From contig NZ_JABENB010000001.1 in NCBI RefSeq assembly GCF_013002715.1, forward strand, positions 1,302,001-1,366,000: 64,000 nt of DNA. The letters run 5' to 3'. The number at the start of each line of letters is the position of its first letter. Within the stretch, counting starts at the first letter, position 1. The notes beneath the pieces were generated by a model. The model did no database searches. It had not been told where the DNA came from and worked only from the letters and a program-made list of their open reading frames with translations. A program made the position numbers and the translations under genes. The DNA is from Flexivirga aerilata (GTDB lineage: Bacteria > Actinomycetota > Actinomycetes > Actinomycetales > Dermatophilaceae). Positions 28,766 through 38,946 of this stretch are shown one piece after another.

Positions 28766-28811
28766 GGCGGAATTTGCGGATCTCCCGGGATTTTCCGGAT
28801 TTCCCGGGATT

Positions 28812-28831
28812 TCATGGACGGCCGTCCATGA
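28812..28831. promoter_or_regulatory. Perfect 20-bp palindromic operator upstream of tetR
   Basis: TCATGGACGGCCGTCCATGA is a perfect palindrome ending 19 bp before the TetR start at 28851. The inner TGGACGGCCGTCCA resembles operators of several TetR regulators. It probably controls the three-gene tetR / racemase-fold / lactone-oxidase operon. Just upstream, TCCCGGGATTT occurs twice (near 28777 and 28801). Confidence 0.65.
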
Positions 28832-28850
28832 TCAGGTCTAACATCTGGCC

Positions 28851-29501
28851 ATGGGCCGGGTAGCAGCCGAGCAACGTCGCACCGAGCTGATCGACGCCAC
28901 GATCAAGATCGCGGTGGCCGAAGGCCTTGAGGCTGCCACTGTACGCCGAATCGCCAAGGAAGCAGGCGTTCCGCTCGGAACTGTGCACTATTGCTTCGGG
29001 TCGAAGGCCGCGCTCATCGCGGCCGTCGCCGAGTCGATCGAGCAGCCGGATCTCGGCCCGGAGGACCTCGGGCATCTGCCTCCGGACCAGGCGATTTTGC
29101 TGGCGTTCCGCGAATACTGGCGCCAGGTCGGCTCCGATCGGCGACGACAACTGTTGATCTACGAGCTTGTTGCTCACCTGTCGCGCGGAGGAAGTGAGGC
29201 CCGGCCTATCGCGCAGCAACTGATGCAGCGTGCCTACGGCGCCGTGCTCGGAGTGCTCCGGACCTACGCGGCGACCAGCGGCCGGATCCTGCCCGATGAC
29301 GGCCTCGTGCTTGCGCGCGGCATCGTCGCCCTCACCGACGGGGTTAGCCTGTCGTGGGTCGTCGACGAGGACGACGAGGCGGCCAATCGGATCTTCGAGA
29401 TGGTGGCCCAGATGATCGGCGGCACAGTCGATTTCCTGATGCCCAAAATCGACGGCGGGGACCAGGCGACCCGGGCCGACTTAGCCGGTCCGCCAGCATG
29501 A
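28851..29501 (+). CDS. TetR-family regulator
   Basis: A 216-residue regulator with an N-terminal helix-turn-helix (ATVRRIAKEAGVPLGTVHYCFGSKAALIAAV, about residues 28-58) and a C-terminal BetI-like ligand domain. It is transcribed towards and overlaps the next gene by four bases (ATGA at 29498), so it is probably the autoregulated first gene of a three-gene operon. A perfect palindrome upstream (28812-28831) is the expected operator. The inducer is unknown; a sugar lactone or amino acid would fit the downstream enzymes. Confidence 0.85.
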   Translation: MGRVAAEQRRTELIDATIKIAVAEGLEAATVRRIAKEAGVPLGTVHYCFGSKAALIAAVAESIEQPDLGPEDLGHLPPDQAILLAFREYWRQVGSDRRRQLLIYELVAHLSRGGSEARPIAQQLMQRAYGAVLGVLRTYAATSGRILPDDGLVLARGIVALTDGVSLSWVVDEDDEAANRIFEMVAQMIGGTVDFLMPKIDGGDQATRADLAGPPA

Positions 29502-30643
29502 CCGTGCAGCTCTGGAGCTCGATCGGGGCGATCGGCGCTCCGACGGCGGTGCTCGATCTCGATGCAGCCGACCACAACGTCGCAGAGATGCGCCGGCGGG
29601 CGTCCGGCACTCCCATCCGGGTGGCGTCCAAGTCGATCCGGGTGCGCGGGCTGATCGATCGCATGCTGCGCGAGCCCGGTTATGCGGGTGTGCTCGCGTA
29701 TTCCGCGGCGGAGGCGCTGTGGCTGGCCCGGTCGGGCGTGGACGACGTGCTGATCGCCTATCCGACCGTCGATGTCGAGACTGTGAAGCAGGTCGCCGCC
29801 GACTCCGAGCTGGCGGCCCGGATCACCTTCATGGCAGACCTGCCGGAGCACGTGCGGCTGCTCGACAGCGCGGGCTCGGCCCACCCGCTGCGGGTCTGCC
29901 TCGACGTCGACGCCTCGCTGCCGGTCGGCAAGGCCCTGATCGGCGCGCACCGTTCCAGCGTGCACGGCCCCGGCCAGGCAGCCGAATTCGCCCGGGCCAC
30001 AGCGCGATTGAACGGTGTGCGGCTCGTCGGCCTGATGTTCTACGACGCCCAGGTGGCCGGAGTGCAGGACACCAACGCCGCCGTCCGGCTGCTCAAACGC
30101 CGCTCGGTGGCAGAGCTGGCCGAGCGGCGCGAGCAGCTGTGGCGGGCAGTTGCGTCATACGCGTCGATCGAGGTGGTCAACGCCGGGGGCACCGGCAGCC
30201 TGCATCTGGTCGGCGGCTCGCCGGTCACCGAATTCGCCGCAGGGTCAGGCCTTTTCGCGCCCACGCTCTTCGACCGGTATGACGGGGCCGACCTGCGACC
30301 GGCCGCCTACTTCGCGTCACCGGTCGTGCGCAAACCACGGTCCGACGTGGCGGTCACCTTCAGCGGTGGCTACGCCGCGTCCGGCGCGAGCGGGGCGTCC
30401 CGTGCGCCCCGGCCGGTCCACCCGGAGGGGCTGCGCTACTTCGCCCAGGAGGGCGCGGGTGAGGTGCAGACCCCGCTGCGCGGTGCCGCCGCGCGAGAGC
30501 TCGCGGTCGGCGACGCGGTCTGGTTCCGGCACGCGAAGGCCGGCGAGATGTGCGAGCGCTTTGACGAGATCCTCCTGGTGCGAGGCGGATCCGTGGTCGA
30601 TCGGCTGCCGACCTACCGCGGGGAGGGGCACAACTTTGGCTGA
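29498..30643 (+). CDS. Alanine-racemase-fold PLP protein (amino acid deaminase/aldolase-like)
   Basis: A 381-residue protein of the DSD1/alanine racemase N-terminal family. The presumed PLP lysine lies in PIRVASKSIRVRGLIDRML (around residue 44). Barrel strands are seen at CLDVDASLPVGKA and GLMFYDAQVAGVQD, with a phosphate-binding-like NAGGTGSLH (around 230) and a C-terminal beta domain. Family members act on D-threonine, D-serine or other amino acids, but the substrate cannot be assigned. It overlaps tetR upstream and the lactone oxidase downstream; this pairing recurs in actinobacteria (Rv1769/Rv1771 region, from memory). Confidence 0.75.
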   Translation: MTVQLWSSIGAIGAPTAVLDLDAADHNVAEMRRRASGTPIRVASKSIRVRGLIDRMLREPGYAGVLAYSAAEALWLARSGVDDVLIAYPTVDVETVKQVAADSELAARITFMADLPEHVRLLDSAGSAHPLRVCLDVDASLPVGKALIGAHRSSVHGPGQAAEFARATARLNGVRLVGLMFYDAQVAGVQDTNAAVRLLKRRSVAELAERREQLWRAVASYASIEVVNAGGTGSLHLVGGSPVTEFAAGSGLFAPTLFDRYDGADLRPAAYFASPVVRKPRSDVAVTFSGGYAASGASGASRAPRPVHPEGLRYFAQEGAGEVQTPLRGAAARELAVGDAVWFRHAKAGEMCERFDEILLVRGGSVVDRLPTYRGEGHNFG

Positions 30644-31934
30644 GTGGCGCAATTGGTCGGGCACGGTGAGCAGTGCGCCGCGCGAGGTGGTGATGGTCCG
30701 GGACGTGCCGCATCTGCAGCTGCTGTGCGAGGAGTCCGGCCGTGAGGGTCGCCGGGTGAAGGCGGTGGGCGCCGGGCACTCGTTCACCGCCATCGCCGAG
30801 CCGACCGACGTGCTCGTGCGGATGGACCGCCTGTCGGGGGTGCGTTCGGTGGACCGGGCGACCGGGCGGGTCTGGGTGCACGCCGGCACGCCGCTGCACG
30901 TGCTCGGTCCGGAGTTGCAGCGACGCGGCCTGGCGATGACCAATCTGGGCGACATCGACCGGCAGACGATCGCCGGTGCGGTGTCGACCGGCACGCACGG
31001 CACCGGCGCCGGCTTCACCGGGCTCGCCGGGCAGCTCACCGGTGTCGAGCTGGTCACCGCGGACGGCGAGCTGCTGCGGGTCACCGACCGGGAGCGCCCG
31101 GAGCTGCTCGGGGCGGTCAGCCTCGGCCTCGGCGCACTCGGCATCGTCACCGCCGTGGAGATCCAGTGTGTCCCGCGCTTCCTGTTGCACGCGGTCGAGG
31201 CGCCCGCCGGACTCGACGAGACCCTCGAGTCGCTCGACGAAACCGTCGAGCGCGCAGACCATTTCGAGTTCTACTGGTTTCCGCACACCGACCGGGTGCT
31301 GACCAAGCACAACACCAGGGTGGTCGACGAGGAACGGCTCGACCCGTTGCCCGGCTGGCGCGCGAAGCTGGACGACGAGCTGCTGTCCAACACGGTCTTC
31401 AACGTCGTCAACAAGGCGGTCAGTCGCGCGCCGAAGGCGATCCCCGCGGTCAACCAGCTGTCCGCCAGAGCGCTGTCGCGGCGCGAGTTCACCGACTGGT
31501 CCTACCGGGTGTTCGCCACTGACCGCAGCGTGGTCTTCCGGGAGAGCGAGTTTGCGGTGCCGCGCGCGGCGGTGCCGCACGTGCTGAGTGCGCTGCGCGA
31601 CTGGCTGGGCCGCCGGGAGGAGGTCGTCGCCTTCCCGGTCGAGGTGCGCTTCGCCGCCGCCGACGACCGCTGGTTGTCGACCGCCTACGGGCGGGAGTCG
31701 GGCTACATCGCCGTGCACCAGTTCGTGCAGCGTGACCACGAGCGCTACTTCCGGGCGTTCTGGTCGATGCTCGACGGACTCGACGCCCGCCCGCACTGGG
31801 GCAAGTTGCACGACCTCGACGCAGCCCGACTACGTTCGCGCTACCCGCGATTCGACGACTTCGTCGCACTGCGCGACCGGCTCGACCCGGGCCGGGTCTT
31901 CACCAACGACTACCTCGACCGGGTGCTCGGCTGA
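30636..31934 (+). CDS. FAD-linked aldonolactone oxidase (L-gulono/D-arabinono-1,4-lactone oxidase family)
   Basis: A 432-residue enzyme of the vanillyl-alcohol-oxidase superfamily. The FAD loop VGAGHSFTAIAEP (around residues 42-54) includes the His that often binds FAD covalently. GAVSTGTHGTGAGFTGL follows, and the aldonolactone-oxidase C-terminal motif HWGKLHD is at about 386. It would oxidise a sugar-1,4-lactone. A TTG start at 30636 is preferred because GGGGAGGGG precedes it and AEWRNW follows; it overlaps the upstream gene by eight bases. It ends tail-to-tail with rarD across a long inverted repeat. Confidence 0.82.
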   Translation: MAEWRNWSGTVSSAPREVVMVRDVPHLQLLCEESGREGRRVKAVGAGHSFTAIAEPTDVLVRMDRLSGVRSVDRATGRVWVHAGTPLHVLGPELQRRGLAMTNLGDIDRQTIAGAVSTGTHGTGAGFTGLAGQLTGVELVTADGELLRVTDRERPELLGAVSLGLGALGIVTAVEIQCVPRFLLHAVEAPAGLDETLESLDETVERADHFEFYWFPHTDRVLTKHNTRVVDEERLDPLPGWRAKLDDELLSNTVFNVVNKAVSRAPKAIPAVNQLSARALSRREFTDWSYRVFATDRSVVFRESEFAVPRAAVPHVLSALRDWLGRREEVVAFPVEVRFAAADDRWLSTAYGRESGYIAVHQFVQRDHERYFRAFWSMLDGLDARPHWGKLHDLDAARLRSRYPRFDDFVALRDRLDPGRVFTNDYLDRVLG

Positions 31935-31957
31935 GCGCGTGCCGACCGCGTCTCTCC

Positions 31958-32053
31958 CGCCGAGAGGCTCACTTATCGCCCAGAGGCCCACACAATCACG
32001 CCGGGCAGGGCCGGATTAGGTGAGCCGCTCGCCGATAAGTGAGCCTGTCGGCG
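31958..32053. repeat. Long inverted repeat between convergent genes
   Basis: The arm at 31958-31978 (CGCCGAGAGGCTCACTTATCG) begins a structure whose reverse complement is at 32033-32053, with 20 of 21 positions paired and a 54-base loop. It lies between the lactone oxidase and rarD, which converge. It has no T-run at either side, so it is not a standard intrinsic terminator; it could act as a bidirectional stem or be a small mobile repeat. Confidence 0.75.
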
Positions 32054-32074
32054 AGGGGTGAGTGAGGACTCCCG

Positions 32075-33070
32075 TCATACGGCTGCGCCCTCGGCGGCGC
32101 GGGCCAGACGGCGCGACCGGGCGTTGGCGGTCACGGAGTCGAAGGTCAGCAACGCCAACGCGACCCAGACGATCGCGAAGCCGATCCAGCGGGCGGCGGG
32201 CATGTGCTCGCCGAGCAGCACCACTCCGCAGAGCAACTGCAGCACCGGGGTGATGAACTGCAGCAGCCCGATCGTCACCAGCGGCACCCGGCTCGCGGCC
32301 GCCGCGAAGAGCAGCAGGGGCACCGCCGTCACGATGCCCGCGCAGAGCAGCAGCACCGTGTGCACGGCGCCGTGGGAGGCGAAGGTCGTGTCGCCGCGGG
32401 CGGCCAGCACGATCAGCACCACGACGGCGATCGGCGTGAGCACCGCGCTCTCCGCGGTCAGGCTCTCGATCGCCGACAGCGAGCCGCCGATGCGCTTCTT
32501 CATCAGGCCGTAGCTCGCGAACGACAGCGCCAGGATCACCGAGATCCACGGCGGGCGGCCGTAGTCGATCGCCAGGTAGACGCAGGCGATAGCGCCGACC
32601 GCGACCGCGACCCACTGCAGGAGCCGCAGCTTCTCCCCGAGGACGACGACGCCGAGCGCCACGGTGACGAGCGGGTTGAGGAAGTAGCCGAGGGCGGCCT
32701 CGACGGTGTGGCCGCTCACCACCGCCTGGATGTAGACCGTCCAGTTGACCGCGATCAGCAGGCCGGCGATCGTCGTCGCGCCGAGCTGCCGCGGGTTGCG
32801 CGCGAGCCGCACGAGGAAGCCGAGCTGACCGGTGGTGGCGAGCGCGATGAGGCAGACCGCGAGCGTCCAGACGATCCGGTGCGAGAGCACCTCCCACGCG
32901 CCCGCCGGTTTGAGGGCGTCGAAGTAGAGCGGGAAGATGCCCCAGATCAGGTATGCCAGGAAGCCGTAGAGCGCACCGTTGCCGGTCTTCGATGTCTTCA
33001 GTGTCTTCGGTGTCTTCGATGTTGTCGTGGTCGCCGAGGTCTGCGGCGGGGTGGACTGCACGGAGGCCAT
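32075..33070 (-). CDS. rarD: RarD-type EamA-family transporter
   Basis: A roughly 331-residue membrane protein with ten predicted helices in two EamA repeats. It opens with a Ser/Thr/Lys-rich tail containing tandem SKTPKTLKTSKT units encoded by a 9-bp repeat. Family signatures are GFLAYLIWGIFPLYF, LSHRIVWTL, NWTVYIQAV and ALGYFLNPLV. RarD proteins are presumed small-metabolite exporters; the substrate is unknown. The start is uncertain: GGGAGG sits one base before ATG 33070 but nine bases before the in-frame GTG 33061, and GTG 33103 is also open. The gene ends GTA-TGA inside a GTATGACGGG motif. Confidence 0.88.
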   Translation of the reverse strand: MASVQSTPPQTSATTTTSKTPKTLKTSKTGNGALYGFLAYLIWGIFPLYFDALKPAGAWEVLSHRIVWTLAVCLIALATTGQLGFLVRLARNPRQLGATTIAGLLIAVNWTVYIQAVVSGHTVEAALGYFLNPLVTVALGVVVLGEKLRLLQWVAVAVGAIACVYLAIDYGRPPWISVILALSFASYGLMKKRIGGSLSAIESLTAESAVLTPIAVVVLIVLAARGDTTFASHGAVHTVLLLCAGIVTAVPLLLFAAAASRVPLVTIGLLQFITPVLQLLCGVVLLGEHMPAARWIGFAIVWVALALLTFDSVTANARSRRLARAAEGAAV

Positions 33071-33103
33071 CCTCCCACTGTGCTGGATCGGACCGTGAAG
33101 CAC

Positions 33104-33455
33104 CAGCGAGAATTACTGCAGCATCGTGCAGTCCCGCTACACAGTGCAAACCGGCCCGACAGGTCCACAACCGCATCGACCGGCACAGCACAGTCCGCCC
33201 GGGTAGGTGTGCCTCTCGGAGCGGAGGTGTGCCTCTCGGTATGCGCGCGTGTGAGCGCGCGTGCGCACGCGGGCCGGACCCGCAGGCCCGATCGACGGGC
33301 TTGACCAATCCTTGGCACGGAATTGACGAGGCTCTTACCCGCCCGTCACCCGATTCCCAGCCGGGCGCAGCAGGCTGCCGCCGACACCGTCACGCAACGC
33401 GGTGCCGGGCGCTCCCCGGCGGCGCGTGCACCCACGTCCCCCGTGAAGGAATCCC
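33104..33455. other. 352-bp gene-free region between rarD and a secreted-protein gene
   Basis: No credible gene is seen. The region holds a 15-bp direct repeat AGGTGTGCCTCTCGG at 33205-33219 and 33225-33239 (20-bp period), then alternating purine-pyrimidine runs (about 33239-33253 and 33255-33271, GCGCGCGTGCGCACGCG) able to adopt Z-DNA. It must contain both divergent promoters; a possible -10/-35 pair could not be fixed. The ribosome binding site of the downstream gene is GAAGGAATCCC before ATG 33456. Confidence 0.6.
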
Positions 33456-34391
33456 ATGCGCACTCGTCCCGCTCTGCTCGCCGTCGCCGCGGTCCTGCCG
33501 CTCGTCGCCACCGGCGTCGCGGCCGCCCCGTCCGCGAAGGCCGCCACCACCGCCAAGGTGCTCTTCGACAACGGCCACGCCGAAACCGCCGGCAACGCCG
33601 ACTGGATCATCTCCACCTCGCAGCCCAACCCCTTCAACCAGAACTCCGCCCCGACCCGGGAGACCGACTGGACCGGCGCCCTGTCGTCGTGGGGCGTCTC
33701 CCTCGCGCAATACCGCTCGACCTACACCTCGCTCGCGACCACCACCCGCGCGTTGACGTATGGCGACACCTCCAACCCGCAGGACCTGGCGAACTTCACC
33801 GAGGGCGTCGTCCCCGAGCCGAACACGTCGTTCACCGCGGCGGAGCGGACCGCGCTGATGAAGTTCGTGCAGAACGGCGGCGGGCTCTTCCTGATCATCG
33901 ACCACGCGAACAGCGACCGGAACAACGACGGCATCGACAGCGTCGGCGTCGCCAACCAGCTGTTCAGCGCGAACGGGGTCGACAACACCAACCCGTTCGG
34001 CATCACCGCCGACGTGAAGAACTACAGCTCCGAGAACGAGACCAACATCCCGGCGGCGGCGAAGTCCCACCCGGTCATCAACGGTCCGTGGGGCACGGTC
34101 ACCGGCTCGATCCTGCGCGGCGGCACGACCTTCACCATCGACAAGACCGCCAACTCCTCGGCCACCTGCCTGCTCTACCGCAACGCGGTCAGCAACACCG
34201 GCAACACCGGCTGCTTCGTGGCGGCGTCCACCTTCGGCTCCGGCCGGATCGTCACGTGGGGCGACTCTTCACCGGTCGACGACGGCACCGGACAGAGCGG
34301 CAACACGCTGTATGACGGGTGGAACGACCCGGCCGGCACCGACGCCGAGCTCGCGCTCAACGCCACCGACTGGCTGGCGAAGCTTTCCTGA
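33456..34391 (+). CDS. Secreted protein with class I glutamine-amidotransferase-like (ThuA/IFT52-type) fold, function unknown
   Basis: A 311-residue exported protein. The signal peptide has an Arg-containing n-region, a hydrophobic core (ALLAVAAVLPLVATGVAAA) and a likely cleavage after AKA around residue 30. The mature part begins with TAKVLFDNGHAETAGNADWIIS, continues with FVQNGGGLFLIIDHANSDRNNDGIDSVG (around 140-170) and ends GRIVTWGDSSPVDDGTGQSGNTLYDGWND. This is the layout of GATase1-like sensor or hydrolase domains found in actinobacterial secreted proteins, but no catalytic Cys-His dyad is evident. It stands alone between two minus-strand units. The segment near 34310 carries a GTATGACGGG motif. 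Confidence 0.55.
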   Translation: MRTRPALLAVAAVLPLVATGVAAAPSAKAATTAKVLFDNGHAETAGNADWIISTSQPNPFNQNSAPTRETDWTGALSSWGVSLAQYRSTYTSLATTTRALTYGDTSNPQDLANFTEGVVPEPNTSFTAAERTALMKFVQNGGGLFLIIDHANSDRNNDGIDSVGVANQLFSANGVDNTNPFGITADVKNYSSENETNIPAAAKSHPVINGPWGTVTGSILRGGTTFTIDKTANSSATCLLYRNAVSNTGNTGCFVAASTFGSGRIVTWGDSSPVDDGTGQSGNTLYDGWNDPAGTDAELALNATDWLAKLS

Positions 34392-34404
34392 CCGGGGCCT
34401 CGCG

Positions 34405-35498
34405 TCAGGCGCGCGGCTCCATCGAGCCCTCGACGGTCCAGGTGTCCTTGCCGTGCAGCAGTTCCATCAGCTCGGTGTCGGACGCCGGTCCGTCGGGGGA
34501 GGCCGCGGCGACCTGCGCGCGGACGCCGTCGTCGTAGGTCGGGCGGTCGACGTTGCGGAAGATGCCCATCGGAACGTGCGCCATCGACGGGTCGTCGAGC
34601 CGGGAGATCGCGAACGCCAGCGACGGGTCGGCAGCGGCCACGTCGTGGGTGACGACCGTCGCCGGGTCGGCATCCTTCTCGGGTATGACGGCGAGGTTGC
34701 CGTCGGTGCCGCGCACCACGACACGGGCGGTGTGGCCCTCGCCGGCCCGGATCGGCTCGCCGTCGGTCAGGTGCAGGATGCGCGCCTGGCCGTCCTCGGA
34801 GTCCTTGAGCACGTCGAACGCCCCGTCATTGAAGATCGGGCAGTTCTGGTAGATCTCCACCAGCGAGCTGCCGCGGTGCTCGGCGGCGGCGCGCAGCACC
34901 TCGGTCAGGTGCGTGCGGTCCGAATCCATAGTGCGCGCAACGAAACTCGCTTCCGCGCCGAGCGCGAGCGACACCGGGTTGAACGGCTGGTCGACCGACC
35001 CGGACGGGGTCGACTTGGTGACGGCGCCGATCTCGGACGTGGGGGAGTACTGCCCCTTGGTCAGGCCGTAGATCTTGTTGTTGAACAACAGGATGGTGAG
35101 GTTGACGTTGCGGCGCAGCGCGTGGATCAGGTGGTTGCCGCCGATCGACAGCGCGTCGCCGTCGCCGGTCACCACCCACACCGACAGATCTGGCCGGCTG
35201 GTCGCCAGTCCGGTCGCGATCGCCGGCGCACGGCCGTGGATCGAGTGCATGCCGTAGGTGTCGAGGTAGTAGGGGAACCGGCTGGAGCAGCCGATGCCCG
35301 ACACAAAGACGATGTTCTCGCGGCGCAGCCCCAGGTCGGGCAGGAAGCTCTGCACCGCGTTGAGGATGATGTAGTCACCGCAACCGGGGCACCAGCGCAC
35401 CTCCTGGTCGGAGGTGAAGTCGCGCTTGGTCTGCTTCTCCCCGTCGGGCAGTTGCGGCACTCCTGCGACTCCGCTGGCCGGCATACCGAGATCGATGC

Positions 35499-35502
<4 letters not shown>
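34405..35502 (-). CDS. korB: 2-oxoglutarate:ferredoxin oxidoreductase, beta subunit
   Basis: A 365-residue thiamine-diphosphate subunit. EVRWCPGCGDYIILNAVQSF (around residues 35-54) carries cluster cysteines, and WVVTGDGDALSIGGNHLIHALRRNVNLTILLFNNKIYGLTKGQYSP is the ThDP/Mg2+ motif. With KorA it decarboxylates 2-oxoglutarate to succinyl-CoA and reduces ferredoxin, closing the TCA cycle without the NAD-linked dehydrogenase. Its start overlaps the korA stop by four bases. A length near 365 residues matches actinobacterial KorB. Confidence 0.93.
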
Positions 35503-37370
<1,868 letters not shown>

Positions 37371-37514
37371 GTAGGCTCTCCTGCTCGGCTCTCCCGCCCA
37401 ATTTACGCGGCGCACTACAGGTGTTCGCACAAGGGCCGGATAGCGGACCCGTCATCATGGTGGCGACGGACCGCATCCGTGCATCACCGGGGAAGAACAA
37501 GGAGCCGCCCACTC

Positions 37515-38906
37515 GTGGGACACCGCCACCGCCGCACTCCCGTGCGCAGCGAACGCGAGCGGGTGCCGCCGCCACTGCTCAAACGGCGGCTGCCGTCCGG
37601 GCGGGCGGCGATGAGTCAGCCCAACGTGACCGGGGACGGCGAGGCCGCGCTGACCCCGCGCTTCTGGGCCGCGATCGTGGTCACCGGGGTCGCGGCAGGT
37701 CTGCTCGGCGGACTGCTGATGCTGCTGCTGCGGGCCGTCTCCGCCGTGGCGTATGGCGCGCGCGATCTGCCCGACTTCGCCCGCGCGGTGCAGGACGCGT
37801 CCCCGTGGGGGCGCGTCTGGCCGCTCCTCGTGGCGGGCGTGGTCGGGGGCATCGGGTGGTATCTCCTGCGCCGTTACACACCGGGCCGGCGCACCGATGT
37901 CGACGACATCCTCTGGACCGGCCACGGGCGGTTGTCGCTGACCCGCAGCGCCGGCACCTCGGTGCTGTCGGAGATCGTCGTCGGTCTCGGCGCGTCGCTC
38001 GGGCGGGAGGCGGCCCCGAAGCTGATGGGCGCGGTCGTCGGCAACCTGCTCGCCGAGCGGCTGCACTTCACCCCAGCGCAGGTACGGCTGATGGTCGCGT
38101 GCGGCGCAGGGGCCGGCTTCGCGTGCGTCTACAACGTGCCGCTGGGCGCCGCGCTCTTCACCGCCGAGGTGCTGGTCGGCGCGGTCAACCTGCCGATCGT
38201 GCTGCCCGCGCTCGCCTGCTGCGCGGTGTCGACCACCACCGCCTGGCTGATCCTGCCCAACCAGCCGGTCTACGTCGGGGTGCCGCAGGTGACCACGACC
38301 GCCGCGCTGGTCGTCTTCGCGCTGCTGGTCGGGCCGATCGTGGGTGCTCTCGCCGCCGGTTACGTGCGCCTGATCGGGATCGTGTCGCACCACGCCGTGC
38401 GTGGCCGGTGGCTGCTCGTCACCCCGCTGCTCGCCTTCTCGGCGCTCGCCCTGCTCGGGCTGAAATATCCGCTGCTCTACGGAAACGGTGCGGACACAGC
38501 GCATTTGGCGCTTCTCGGTGGCGGGTCGGTGTCGCTCTTCCTGGCGTTGTCGATCCTCAAGCCGCTGGTCACCGTGATGTGTCTCGGCAGCGGTGCATCG
38601 GGTGGCCTCTTCACCCCCGTGCTCGCGACCGGCGCGGCCCTCGGAGCCGTGCTCGGGTCGCTCTGGAACGACGCCTGGGGCGGCACGGCGATCACCGCCT
38701 ACGTGCTGGTCGCCGCCGCCGCGATGATGGGAGCCGGCATGCAGGCGCCCCTCGCCGGGATCGTGCTGATGCTGGAGCTGACCCACACCGGTGTCGCGGT
38801 GCTGGTGCCGATCATCGCCGCGACGATGATCGCGACCACGGTCAGCCGCTGGATCGACGGCTACTCGATCTATTCGGCCCGGCTCGCGGGGCCCATCGAG
38901 AGCTGA
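37515..38906 (+). CDS. ClC-family chloride/proton antiporter or channel
   Basis: A 463-residue membrane protein when started at GTG 37515, which has GGAG ten bases upstream; an in-frame ATG at 37611 lacks a ribosome binding site. ClC selectivity motifs are present: GLGASLGREAAPKLMGA (GREGP equivalent), GAGFACVYNVPLGAALFTAEVLVG with the gating-glutamate region, and GSGASGGLFTPVLATGAALG (GxFxP). No CBS domains follow. It would move Cl- against H+ or passively. It is divergent from korAB and ends facing the ECF41 sigma gene. Confidence 0.88.
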   Translation: MGHRHRRTPVRSERERVPPPLLKRRLPSGRAAMSQPNVTGDGEAALTPRFWAAIVVTGVAAGLLGGLLMLLLRAVSAVAYGARDLPDFARAVQDASPWGRVWPLLVAGVVGGIGWYLLRRYTPGRRTDVDDILWTGHGRLSLTRSAGTSVLSEIVVGLGASLGREAAPKLMGAVVGNLLAERLHFTPAQVRLMVACGAGAGFACVYNVPLGAALFTAEVLVGAVNLPIVLPALACCAVSTTTAWLILPNQPVYVGVPQVTTTAALVVFALLVGPIVGALAAGYVRLIGIVSHHAVRGRWLLVTPLLAFSALALLGLKYPLLYGNGADTAHLALLGGGSVSLFLALSILKPLVTVMCLGSGASGGLFTPVLATGAALGAVLGSLWNDAWGGTAITAYVLVAAAAMMGAGMQAPLAGIVLMLELTHTGVAVLVPIIAATMIATTVSRWIDGYSIYSARLAGPIES

Positions 38907-38911
38907 CGCAC

Positions 38912-38946
38912 CGTCATACCGGCGTCGTCATGTGGCGACGTCATAC
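38912..38946. repeat. Pair of CGTCATAC octamers at a convergent gene junction
   Basis: CGTCATAC occurs at 38912-38919 and 38939-38946, in the same orientation 27 bp apart, with a small CGTCG/CGACG stem between them. The second copy contains the sigma-factor stop codon (TGA read on the minus strand). These are two of 33 hand-counted copies of this octamer in the window. Confidence 0.7.

Noticed and set aside
31958..32053. Intrinsic terminator
   Set aside because: A 54-base loop and lack of any T-run make a standard Rho-independent terminator unlikely, so it is listed as an inverted repeat.
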